Made by a program: the position numbers and the translations under genes
In this document: in pieces, positions 25,816 through 34,001 of the stretch
Numbering within the stretch: the first letter of the stretch is position 1
Layout of the letters: the number at the start of each line of letters is the position of its first letter
Notes under the pieces: generated by a model
Database searches by the model: none
What the model was told of the DNA's origin: nothing
Seen by the model: only the letters and a program-made list of their open reading frames with translations
Assembly: GCA_033344895.1 (NCBI GenBank)
Contig: JAWPMN010000001.1
Coordinates: forward strand, 1,612,001-1,676,000
Length of the DNA stretch: 64,000 nt
Direction: 5' to 3'
DNA from: Alphaproteobacteria bacterium
GTDB lineage: Bacteria; Pseudomonadota; Alphaproteobacteria; UBA8366; Aestuariispiraceae

Positions 25816-26865
25816 TCAGCGACGGGCCGGTCGCCGTCCGCCCTGACGCCGGGCCAGTGCGCCGACCTGGTGCAGGGTTCGGTGACAGAGCACCCAATCC
25901 GGCGCGCCGCTGCGCTTGCACGCGGCCTCCGCCTCCAGCAGCAGGGTCAGGGCCTCATTGACCGCTATCGGCGACCAGCGCTTCACGCTGGCCTCGAACC
26001 GGGGTCTGACCTTGAAGAAGACCGGCGGGCGCAGGCCGGCCATGGCGCCCTGGAGGTTCGTGCCGGACGCGATCATGTCCTGTACCCGCCGCACCCGCAG
26101 CATGTGGTTGCCGGCCATCCGCAGCAGGGCCACCGGCGCAACCGCTTCCTCGGCCGCCAGATCCAGCGCCCGATCCAACGCCCCGGATTCGCCGTCGACC
26201 ATGGAATAGATCACGTCATCCATGGTCGATACCGAACTGTCGCCGATCAGTGTGGCTACGGTCTCTATGTCCAGATGTCCGTCAGGCCCGGCGTAAAGCG
26301 CCAGTTTCTCGATCTCGGACCGACTGACGCCGCGATCGGATCCCAAATGATCGACAAGATAATGACGGGCCTCCCGGTCGATCCTGACACCCATCGGCCG
26401 CAGCCCTTCGTCGATCAGGCGATCGATACCCCCGGCCTCATCCAGATAGCAGGGCAGGGCCGCGGCGCATTCCGCTGCCTCAAAGGCCTTCCTCAGCTTG
26501 GACTTGGCCGCCAGATCCCCGGCGGAAACCAATATCAGGGCATCGCCGACCGGATCGGTCAGAAAGGACGCGAATACGTCGCCGACCATATCGCCCGCAT
26601 CCCGCACGAGCACGACCCGCCGCCCGCCGGTCATCGCGATGGCCGCGGCCTCATCACCCAGCAAACCCGGATCGGATTTTATGGCATCGGCATTCAGATC
26701 GGCCACCAGGAACGGATCGTCCAGCGACGGAACGACGGTCAGGGCCATCGCCGTCAGGCGCTCCCGCGCCAAACCCGAATCCGGCCCATAGCACAACACC
26801 GCCCGGATTTCCGGCGGCGGCTTGCGGACGAACCCGTCTATGGCGCCGGCGGAAACCTTAACCAT
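25816..26865 (-). CDS. holA: DNA polymerase III delta subunit HolA
   Basis: Clamp-loader subunit that opens the beta clamp. The 349-residue length is right. It has the divergent AAA+ N-domain (VLCYGPDSGLARERLTAM), VVLVRDAG, the central LVSAGDLAAKSKLRKAFE and ALPCYLDE stretches, and the helical collar with EIEKLALYAG and RMAGNHMLRVRRVQDMI. It converges on parB and follows lptE by nine bases on the same strand, the common lptE-holA arrangement. Confidence 0.94.
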   Translation of the reverse strand: MVKVSAGAIDGFVRKPPPEIRAVLCYGPDSGLARERLTAMALTVVPSLDDPFLVADLNADAIKSDPGLLGDEAAAIAMTGGRRVVLVRDAGDMVGDVFASFLTDPVGDALILVSAGDLAAKSKLRKAFEAAECAAALPCYLDEAGGIDRLIDEGLRPMGVRIDREARHYLVDHLGSDRGVSRSEIEKLALYAGPDGHLDIETVATLIGDSSVSTMDDVIYSMVDGESGALDRALDLAAEEAVAPVALLRMAGNHMLRVRRVQDMIASGTNLQGAMAGLRPPVFFKVRPRFEASVKRWSPIAVNEALTLLLEAEAACKRSGAPDWVLCHRTLHQVGALARRQGGRRPARR

Positions 26866-26874
26866 TGCCGTGCC

Positions 26875-27426
26875 TCAGCCCTGGACCAGTCGGCGCTTCT
26901 CGAAGAATGTCGCGACCTGCAGGCGCAGATCGTCGGCGATCACCCGCAGGGATCTTTGAATGGCGTCACGTTCCGCCACCAGCGCCGCATAATCCGACTC
27001 CGACGTCGAATAGCTGGCAACTGCCCGCGCCGAGAAGGAATGGCTCTCTTCAAAGGCGGACAAGGTGGAGGTGGCATGAACCTGCACTTCCGATCGGGTG
27101 GTCGTCGCATCCAGCTGAACACCCAGATCCCGCGTTGAGATGTCCAGATTCGTTGTCAGCACATAGAGCGGCTTCACCGGCCGGCCGGTGGGATTGAACC
27201 GGTCCAGCAGCAGGTTATGCAAAACCTGCCCTTCCCGGTCCGGGATGATCCCGATCTTGGTCGCCGCGAGATCCAGCATGGTGTCGTGGCTGGCATCATG
27301 CGACGCGGTCCCATAGACAGGCTGAAAACCGCAACCTGCCATCGATACGAGGGCAAGAGCGCCGCCACCCGCAAGAACCGTGCGCCGGCTGATTGCTGTC
27401 GCCATGATGGAACCGGTTCGCCGCAT
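26875..27426 (-). CDS. lptE: LPS assembly lipoprotein LptE
   Basis: Outer-membrane lipoprotein that plugs LptD during lipopolysaccharide insertion. The 183-residue protein has a Tat/Sec-like start (SRRTVLAGGGALALVSMAGC) with lipobox and the alphaproteobacterial LptE mark CGFQPVYG. The body has FNPTGRPVKPLYVL and a helical C-terminus. GAGGG lies seven bases before the ATG at 27426. In many relatives leuS precedes lptE; here only 43 bases separate it from the DUF3576 gene. Confidence 0.9.
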   Translation of the reverse strand: MRRTGSIMATAISRRTVLAGGGALALVSMAGCGFQPVYGTASHDASHDTMLDLAATKIGIIPDREGQVLHNLLLDRFNPTGRPVKPLYVLTTNLDISTRDLGVQLDATTTRSEVQVHATSTLSAFEESHSFSARAVASYSTSESDYAALVAERDAIQRSLRVIADDLRLQVATFFEKRRLVQG

Positions 27427-27469
27427 AGTTACACCCTCGAAACGAGATTCCCCACGCGCAGCGGGCGGA

Positions 27470-27997
27470 TCAATTCAGAATGGCCTGACTGTCGATGCGC
27501 AGCTGGCGGGCGCGGGTCAGGATCGCATTCTCGATACGGGCGGCCGAGCCTTCCGCGATCGGCGCGTCTGTCCAGGCACCGGCGGAATTTTGAACCTGTT
27601 TGAACAATGAGACCCGCACCCCATCGGCGCGCAGCTCACGATTCAGGATGTAAACCTGCAGCTTGTAGCGCTCATTCGGGGCTTCAGGCAGGGCGTACCA
27701 TTCAGTGATGATGACGCCGCCATGGGCATCGACCTGCGCCATCGGGAAAAAGGCAATCGTATCGAGTGAGGCCCGCCACAAATATCCGTTCACGGCAATA
27801 CCGCCTGGCCCGCCGGCTCCGGCAGGGCCATCACCACCGATGGTGATCGATTCCCCGAAAATGCTGCCCTGTTCACGCATCGCGCGGGTCAGCGGGTCCC
27901 GTTCCACCTCGTTGGGCTTGAAACCATCGCACGCCGTCAGGCCAGCTAGGCCCAGAGCGAGAAACACAAATCGAAGGCGCCGCATTTTTCCAACCAC
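27470..27997 (-). CDS. DUF3576 lipoprotein
   Basis: Exported lipoprotein of about 171-175 residues. The signal peptide RLRFVFLALGLAGLTAC ends in the lipobox LTAC. The mature part has the DUF3576 core GGIAVNGYLWRASLDTIAFF and GGVIITEWYALPEAPNERY, then LRADGVRVSLFKQV. The family often sits beside leuS-lptE-holA, suggesting an envelope role, but function is unknown. The start may be the ATG at 27997 or at 27985. Confidence 0.85.
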   Translation of the reverse strand: MVGKMRRLRFVFLALGLAGLTACDGFKPNEVERDPLTRAMREQGSIFGESITIGGDGPAGAGGPGGIAVNGYLWRASLDTIAFFPMAQVDAHGGVIITEWYALPEAPNERYKLQVYILNRELRADGVRVSLFKQVQNSAGAWTDAPIAEGSAARIENAILTRARQLRIDSQAILN

Positions 27998-28088
27998 CGG
28001 TCCGTTGTTCCGGATACTTGCGTCCTAGGTACTGAAATTTTCGAACCCCGGCAAGCCCGGCGCATCGCGCCGGACCCAGGCCCGGGTC

Positions 28089-28118
28089 AAAAAAGAAAGG
28101 GGCGGCCGAAGCCGCCCC
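28089..28118 (-). terminator. Intrinsic terminator of the porin gene
   Basis: Read on the minus strand: GGGGCGGC, loop TTCG, GCCGCCCC, then TTTCTTTTTT. The eight-base perfect stem with a UUCG tetraloop and T-run lies 27 bases after the porin stop. It is the clearest Rho-independent terminator in the window, fitting a highly expressed gene. Confidence 0.95.
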
Positions 28119-28144
28119 TTCCCGAACCCATTGGGTTTCCGCGA

Positions 28145-29269
28145 TTAGAACGTAACGCGGGTACCCAGGATAACGACGGTCGCGTCGTTGGAGTTCGCAG
28201 CCACGCCGGAGCCCGACTCGTTCTCCAGGTCGAACCAGTAACCGTTCAGGTGAGCCGACAGGCCTTCCGCGATGTTGTAGTTCACACCAGCGTGCAGGAT
28301 CGACACTTCGTCGTCCCGGCCGTTGCCGTCCGTGTCGTTCTCCGAGTTCTGGTACATCACAGAGACTGCACCCGGACCGAAGTTGTACGACGCACCGACG
28401 TTCCAGCCGTCACCCGCGTCACAGTTCACAACCGTCTTCACGCAGTTCGAGTCGCCGTTGTCCAGGAACGCACCCGCGATCTGGAAGCCAGCGAAACCAA
28501 CCGTACCGCCGACCATGTAGCCACGGACGTCTTCGTTGTCGGTACCGTTCACGCCAGACTGGTCGTCGGCAATGCCGTACGAACCGTCAACACCCAGCGT
28601 CACGTCACCGAACGAACCCGACCAACCGGCAGCGAATTCGAACGCATTCGCATTACCGTCGTTGTTCGTGCCCTGCGCCTGCAGGAACGTCGAGTTCGGC
28701 GAGTACGAAACACCGGCGCTGAAACCACCGAAGTTCGGCGTGATGTAGCCGATCTTGTTCGCGTCCGACGTCATGCCGGCATGCGACGCGTAGTAGTGCA
28801 GACCCGTGGCCATGCCCAGGAAGTTCACGTGACGCAGCGCGTTGTTGCCGTCCGTACCCCAGGTACCAACCTGAACCGTGTGGCCCGACGTACCGGCAAC
28901 CAGATCGGACACGCCGTCTTCGCCACCGATGAACAGACGACCGAAACCGCCCGTGAAGTCGATCCACGCTTCGTCAAACGTACCAGCGTTGCCACCGGCG
29001 CCGCCGTTGGCCCAGCGCCACTGGATGTTCGCACGGTAGTTCAGGCCGTTGTCAGCCGAACCGCGCGCGTCCCAAACCAGCTCGGACTGCTGCTCGTTCG
29101 CCGTCACGTTGAAACCGGTACCGGCATCAGCCTGGTCGCCGCCAAACGCAACCATTTCATAAGCCAGAGCACCCGAGAACGTCATCACCGGGGCTTCAGC
29201 CGCCGCAGTGCCAGCCGTCAGCAGGGACGCACCGGCCAGCGCCGACGTGGTCAACAGAACTTTCTTCAT
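28145..29269 (-). CDS. General porin (outer-membrane beta-barrel)
   Basis: Trimeric-type gram-negative porin of 374 residues. Signal peptide MKKVLLTTSALAGASLLTAG with cleavage after AAAE-like residues, followed by alternating beta-strands and Asp/Asn/Gly-rich loops. Porin marks include WIDFTGGFGRLFIGGEDG and the terminal strand VVILGTRVTF with C-terminal Phe for BAM recognition. A strong GGAGGT ribosome binding site and strong terminator suggest high expression. Two cysteines (near NCVKTVVNC) could form a loop disulphide. Confidence 0.92.
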   Translation of the reverse strand: MKKVLLTTSALAGASLLTAGTAAAEAPVMTFSGALAYEMVAFGGDQADAGTGFNVTANEQQSELVWDARGSADNGLNYRANIQWRWANGGAGGNAGTFDEAWIDFTGGFGRLFIGGEDGVSDLVAGTSGHTVQVGTWGTDGNNALRHVNFLGMATGLHYYASHAGMTSDANKIGYITPNFGGFSAGVSYSPNSTFLQAQGTNNDGNANAFEFAAGWSGSFGDVTLGVDGSYGIADDQSGVNGTDNEDVRGYMVGGTVGFAGFQIAGAFLDNGDSNCVKTVVNCDAGDGWNVGASYNFGPGAVSVMYQNSENDTDGNGRDDEVSILHAGVNYNIAEGLSAHLNGYWFDLENESGSGVAANSNDATVVILGTRVTF

Positions 29270-29583
29270 TTCATACCTCCAAATCAGACCAGGCTAGTCG
29301 CCTATTTTGTGGTCCCCGACATGCGGCTTCTTAGACCCATGTCCTTTTTGCCGCCGCCGCATCATTCGCGCATGCGATATCACACGACGGCAACGTGATA
29401 GACGATCTTCAACCATGTGTTCGAATGAAACGCAATGAATGCGCAAGGACTTGCCCGCTATTCCGCCAACCCTGTGACAAGATTGCAACAAGCCGTCTTC
29501 TTGCAGGTTTTCCCTTGCGTTAGCGCTGATCGGCCCGCGCGGGAATTGCTGCGCCGCACTGCGGGTGCGCGGCGCCTTGTCGG
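29270..29583. other. Porin upstream region, no gene seen
   Basis: Non-coding stretch of 314 bases between the porin start and the oxygenase stop, both on the minus strand. It is lower in GC than its surroundings and must hold the porin promoter and the end of the oxygenase transcript's upstream sequence. The porin ribosome binding site GGAGGT (minus strand) is at 29274-29280. I could not assign a confident promoter or small RNA. Confidence 0.5.
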
Positions 29584-30801
29584 TCAGTTCTCCTGCCGCA
29601 GAACACCCATCCCGATTAGCTCGGCCAGAAGCCGGTCCAGATCCGCCGTTGCCACCGACCCGTGAGCGTCCAGGAAGTCACCCCTGTCAAAACCGGGCCG
29701 ACCGACCACCCATTCGACGATCTTCTCCCGACCGGGCGGGATTGGAACCGCACCGCGCGGCCCGACAAGTGCGGCCCGACCGCCCTGACGCACGACCTTG
29801 AACCCCGGACCGGTACGGACGAAACGCTTCTCAGCCGTCTCGACCGGCAGATCGAACCCCATGCGGTTGTTGCGGAAACCGGCCTGGTGCGCCTGGATCG
29901 CGGCCAGCAGCCGGGGATTCCGCGAAAGGGCCTGCAACTTGTCGCCCAATTCGGCGAGCGCCGATGACAACGCCTCCGGGCCCTGCGCCGACCGTGGCAG
30001 GTTCAATCGAAAGGCCTCGTCCTCGACCGCGAAATCGCTAAGGGCTCCAATCGCATCCAGGCCAATGACGCTGGTCACGCCGAACGCCATATGGACGGTT
30101 CCACCGCTGGCCGCCAGCGCGTCATGATACCAGCCGCGCGGCAGGTACAGGATATCCCCCGGCGTCATCTTCACTTCCATCAGCACCTCGCCGCGCTGCT
30201 GCTCATGCGCGGCCTCGCCATAGGCGTCGTTCTGATGCCGCGGATGGCGGATCGGGTGGGGCATGCGCGTCTTGTAGACACGCCAGACCTTTTCGCCCTC
30301 GACATGCAGGGCGAAGACATCATGCGTGTCGAAATGGGAATTGAAGGCCTGCCGCTGCTTCCAGGAACAATACAGATTGACCTGCGTCTTGCCATCGTAG
30401 GCCGCCTCGAACGCATCGGCGACCGCGCTAAGTTCCGGGGTCAGCGTGTCGATATCGTTCGCCACAAGCGATGCGCCCTGGCGCAGGAACTCCATTACCT
30501 TGGACGGCACCGGCTGCAGGACCGGGTGCCCGGCCCGGTCCTCGACATCCTCGCAATAGGCCCGGGCCGGGACGGGCTGTCGATCGGCCATCAGCATCAG
30601 GGATCGACTGCTCCAGATCGCCGTCTTGTTCAGCAGCCGCGTCAGGATGTCCCAATCCATCAGGCCGGCAAACTTGTCCGCACCGCCAGGGATATGGACC
30701 GGTTTCCTGTCGTAGTACTCCGCAAAGAACGTCTCGGTCGTCATCGGAGCGATGATATCGGCGAAGGCGGGCCGGTTCCCGCCGTTGTCAAAGATGGACA
30801 T
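29584..30801 (-). CDS. JmjC/cupin-4 oxygenase (RoxA/YcfD-like)
   Basis: Fe(II)/2-oxoglutarate-dependent hydroxylase of 405 residues, of the family that hydroxylates ribosomal proteins (YcfD) or small substrates. The HxD...H triad is visible: His156/Asp158 in SHFDTHDVF and His226 in YLPRGWYHDA. The N-terminus has FFAEYYDRKPVHIPGG, typical of Cupin_4. The C-terminal 130 residues form a separate winged-helix-like part. It starts two bases after the stop of the upstream TPR-sulfotransferase gene, so the two are surely one transcript. The substrate is unknown; the pairing hints at joint protein modification (inference). Confidence 0.85.
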   Translation of the reverse strand: MSIFDNGGNRPAFADIIAPMTTETFFAEYYDRKPVHIPGGADKFAGLMDWDILTRLLNKTAIWSSRSLMLMADRQPVPARAYCEDVEDRAGHPVLQPVPSKVMEFLRQGASLVANDIDTLTPELSAVADAFEAAYDGKTQVNLYCSWKQRQAFNSHFDTHDVFALHVEGEKVWRVYKTRMPHPIRHPRHQNDAYGEAAHEQQRGEVLMEVKMTPGDILYLPRGWYHDALAASGGTVHMAFGVTSVIGLDAIGALSDFAVEDEAFRLNLPRSAQGPEALSSALAELGDKLQALSRNPRLLAAIQAHQAGFRNNRMGFDLPVETAEKRFVRTGPGFKVVRQGGRAALVGPRGAVPIPPGREKIVEWVVGRPGFDRGDFLDAHGSVATADLDRLLAELIGMGVLRQEN

Positions 30802-30803
30802 GA

Positions 30804-32636
30804 CTACAGCGACTCCTCGTAACGGTCCGGCAGGTCTCCCAGTTCGGACAAAAGCGGCCCCAGCTTCCCGTCGAAGCGCTTCCACCGCGCGACGGAACTC
30901 TTGTAGATCGGTCGGCGCACCTGTAATCGGCTGGCCGTCAGAACATCGCGATCGGTCTCGAAGAACTTCGCCATGGCCGGATCCCAATCAAGGCCGAGCC
31001 GGTCAAGGACCGGCATCACCGTGGCATCCATGTCGGACACCATGCTCTCATAACGGACCGGAACGATTGCCGAATCCCAGTCGCGCCAGAAGCGCATCAG
31101 CCGATCGTATTGGCGGTAATAGTGGCCGATATCGCTCAGGTCATGATCGAACAACAGATCGCTGCCGAATTTCTGGACATAGATCGACCAGCTGACATCC
31201 AGGGGGTGACGTTCGGTGTTCAGGATCAACGCGTTCGGAAACAGCCGACGGATCAATCCGACATTCACGAAATTGACCGGCAGCTTGTCCGTGACGTGCC
31301 GGGCATTGGCATCAACGCCGTCCAGGGCCTCCAGATAGGCGGCTGCCATAGCCTCCAGTTCGCTGTCCGTCAGACCCGCAACCATGCGCGCAAGGTCGCC
31401 ATCCGCCGGCAAGCGGTCCGAAATCAGGCGCGGGATATCCATCAGTTCCCCGGCACCGGCGATCTGCGAATGGGATGCCAGAACCTGCTCCAGCAGCGAC
31501 GTCCCGGATCGGGGCATGCCGACGATGAAGATCGGTCGCCGCGATCCCCGCGCGCTGTCTGCCGGAAACTCTGCGGCATCCGGGGGTGGCCAGTCGCCGA
31601 ATACGTCCATCAGGCTGTCATAAAGGGACGCGGTGCCGGATCGGTCATATTCCTTTCCGACACTTTTCAAACCGGCCTTAAACGCCGACTGCGCGCGGCT
31701 GTAGAAACGAAAGGCTGCATCATAGTCGCCCTCCGCTTCACAGGCTTGGGCAATGCGCTGCGCCAGAATCGGCGGCGCGTCCGTCGAAGGACCTTGCTGC
31801 CGGAACGCTGCCAGCCCTTTCGCACGATAGTCGGAAGGACTGAGGTCGCCACCGTCAGGGCGCGCCTCCACCAAATCGGCGTAATCGAACCACGCGGTCG
31901 GATCATCGCCATTTTCCGCGATCAGTGCCTTCAGAAGGCCGCGCGCCTCGTCGAACGCGCCCTTATTGACCAGAATGGACGCCAATCGCAGGCGCAGTTC
32001 CCGGTCGCCCGGAACCGCCTGGACCGCTTCGCGCAGTACGGCCAGGGCACCATTCAGATCCCCTTCCGAATTCAGGGCATCCGCCAGGTTTAGGCGAATG
32101 GACGCATCGCCGGGGCAGCGCTGCAAACCACGCTTCAGGATCTCCAGCGCCCGCCCGGTTTCGCCCAGGGAGGTCAGCAGCCCGCCCAGATTGGCATAGG
32201 CCTCTGCGTAATTCGGCTGGACGGAAAGAGCCGCTTCGAAGGCGGGGATCGCGGCATCGAACCGCTGCAGCCCCTTATAGGCGATGCCCAGATTGTTCAG
32301 GACCACCGGTTCGCGCGGCATCTTGCGGCGCAGATCCTCGAAGATCTTCACGGCCTCGCCGAAGCGCTGCTGGTCGATCCGCACGATACCCATGCCGCTG
32401 AGCGCCGCGGCACTGGTTCGATCGGCGTTGTGACTTTTTTCGAAATACCGCGCCGCTTCCTTCAGATCGCCGTTGCGATGATGCAGAACCCCCATCAGAT
32501 ACAGGGCATTCGGCTCTTTCGGCATGGATTTCAGGATGGCCGATCCAACACGACGCGCCTCGTCGAACCGGCCGGCATTCAAACTGTCGAAAGCCTGTTT
32601 CAATTGGCTCTGGATATGTAGCGGCGGAGGCGGCAT
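30804..32636 (-). CDS. TPR-sulfotransferase fusion protein
   Basis: A 610-residue protein with about seven TPR motifs in the first half (residues 20-260, for example ALYLMGVLHHRNGDLKEAAR and VLNNLGIAYKGLQRFDAAI) and a sulfotransferase domain in the second half. The PAPS 5-prime phosphosulfate loop is FIVGMPRSGTSLLEQVLASH (371-390), followed by RHPLDVSWSIYVQKF for 3-prime phosphate binding. Such fusions transfer sulfate from PAPS to proteins, glycans or lipids; the acceptor is unknown. It is translationally close to the JmjC oxygenase and divergent from the YggS gene. Confidence 0.9.
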   Translation of the reverse strand: MPPPPLHIQSQLKQAFDSLNAGRFDEARRVGSAILKSMPKEPNALYLMGVLHHRNGDLKEAARYFEKSHNADRTSAAALSGMGIVRIDQQRFGEAVKIFEDLRRKMPREPVVLNNLGIAYKGLQRFDAAIPAFEAALSVQPNYAEAYANLGGLLTSLGETGRALEILKRGLQRCPGDASIRLNLADALNSEGDLNGALAVLREAVQAVPGDRELRLRLASILVNKGAFDEARGLLKALIAENGDDPTAWFDYADLVEARPDGGDLSPSDYRAKGLAAFRQQGPSTDAPPILAQRIAQACEAEGDYDAAFRFYSRAQSAFKAGLKSVGKEYDRSGTASLYDSLMDVFGDWPPPDAAEFPADSARGSRRPIFIVGMPRSGTSLLEQVLASHSQIAGAGELMDIPRLISDRLPADGDLARMVAGLTDSELEAMAAAYLEALDGVDANARHVTDKLPVNFVNVGLIRRLFPNALILNTERHPLDVSWSIYVQKFGSDLLFDHDLSDIGHYYRQYDRLMRFWRDWDSAIVPVRYESMVSDMDATVMPVLDRLGLDWDPAMAKFFETDRDVLTASRLQVRRPIYKSSVARWKRFDGKLGPLLSELGDLPDRYEESL

Positions 32637-32773
32637 GTAAGGGCTCGCGGCTGGACGGCGGTTTGGGCGACGCGCACTATGGCCATCGTCACGGCGGAGT
32701 GCAAATTCTTCGCCCGGCGCCGGTCCCGCGCCGTCGGGAATGTCGGAGAATCAACGGAAATCGGAGGCATGCC

Positions 32774-33445
32774 ATGGGTGCGATCGACGGGTATCGGAAG
32801 GTTCTGGACACCATCGCCGGGGCGGAACGGGACGCCGAGCGACCGGAGGGCTCCGTCCGGCTGGTCGCAGTGTCCAAGACATTCGATGCCGACGCGATCC
32901 GTCCGGTTCTGGATGCCGGTCAGCGTCTGTTCGGTGAAAACCGGGTGCAGGAAGCCGAGGGAAAATGGCCCGCCCTGCGCGAGGCCTTTCCCGACACGAT
33001 CCTGCACCTGATCGGTCCGCTGCAGTCCAACAAGGCAAAGAATGCCGTCGCCCTGTTCGATGCCATCGAATCCGTCGATCGGCCGAAGATTGCTAAGGCC
33101 ATTGCACGGGAAGCGGATAGTCAGGGGCGCCAACCGGATGTCTTCCTGCAGATCAATACCGGCGAGGAACCGCAGAAGGCGGGCGTTCTGCCCGAGGAGG
33201 CGGATGCCTTCATTGCCGAAGCGCGCGACGTGCTCGAACTGCCGGTCAAGGGGCTGATGTGCATTCCGCCGGTCGACGAACCGCCCGCGCCGCATTTCAT
33301 GCTGTTGGCGAAAATCGCTGAACGGAACGGCCTGACCGGTCTGTCCATGGGCATGAGTGCCGATTTCGAAACCGCCATCCGCTTTGGCGCGACCCATATC
33401 CGGGTCGGCAGCGCGATCTTCGGCGCCCGCCCGAAACCCGTCTGA
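32774..33445 (+). CDS. YggS/PLPBP family PLP-binding protein
   Basis: Pyridoxal-phosphate homeostasis protein of 223 residues. It has the fold-III alanine-racemase-like barrel with PLP lysine K35 in VAVSKTF, FGENRVQEAEGKW, LHLIGPLQSNKAK and the phosphate-binding LSMGMSADFETAI with RVGSAIFG. GGAGG seven bases before the ATG at 32774 decides the start. It converges on the L,D-transpeptidase gene with a four-base gap. Confidence 0.94.
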   Translation: MGAIDGYRKVLDTIAGAERDAERPEGSVRLVAVSKTFDADAIRPVLDAGQRLFGENRVQEAEGKWPALREAFPDTILHLIGPLQSNKAKNAVALFDAIESVDRPKIAKAIAREADSQGRQPDVFLQINTGEEPQKAGVLPEEADAFIAEARDVLELPVKGLMCIPPVDEPPAPHFMLLAKIAERNGLTGLSMGMSADFETAIRFGATHIRVGSAIFGARPKPV

Positions 33446-33449
33446 ATCG

Positions 33450-33962
33450 TCACAGCTTCCGGCGGATGTCCAGCCAGGCAGGACCATCGAGGCGGCTTAA
33501 CAGATCCTGCAGATCCGCCCGGTCGAGCGCGATGCAGCCGGCCGTGGGCTTCCCCTCCGGATTCCGGCAATGCAGGAAGATGGCGCTTCCGGCACCGGGG
33601 ATGACCGGGTCGCTGTTGTGGTCGGTGGTGACGACAAGGTCGTAGAGCCCGTCCTCGCGCCACATCGCCTCGTGGGAAGCGGGGTAGGGCCGCAGGACGT
33701 GCCGGTTATAGGCCGGATCGCGCGGATCGTCGCACCAGCCATCCCGTTCCTGCAGCGCTGCCGTCGGCAGGCCGGTTTCCGGCGGGTCGACGCGGTCGGG
33801 TCGGTAATAGACCTGCACCAAACGCCACCGCCCGATCGGTGTCGCGCCGTCGCCCTCGGACTTCCGCGCGGCGTCGATCAGTCCGCTGCGCCCCATGGCA
33901 CAGGGCACGCCGACACCATCCGGCAGGATCAGCCGCGCCCCATCGGTCAGGATTTCCGTCAC
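33450..33962 (-). CDS. L,D-transpeptidase family (YkuD) protein
   Basis: A 170-residue YkuD-fold protein. The catalytic block is IFLHCRNPEGKPTAGCIAL, with His131 and Cys143, and PTxGCIAL is diagnostic. It lacks an obvious signal peptide and LysM domain, so export is unclear; it belongs to the short YkuD group whose members may act as amidases or cross-linking enzymes on peptidoglycan. It is 39 bases downstream of the Pro/Ala-rich protein gene on the same strand. Confidence 0.88.
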   Translation of the reverse strand: MTEILTDGARLILPDGVGVPCAMGRSGLIDAARKSEGDGATPIGRWRLVQVYYRPDRVDPPETGLPTAALQERDGWCDDPRDPAYNRHVLRPYPASHEAMWREDGLYDLVVTTDHNSDPVIPGAGSAIFLHCRNPEGKPTAGCIALDRADLQDLLSRLDGPAWLDIRRKL

Positions 33963-34001
33963 GATTCCCTCCGCAAAGGCCGTTCACCGGGAACTCCGCT
34001 T

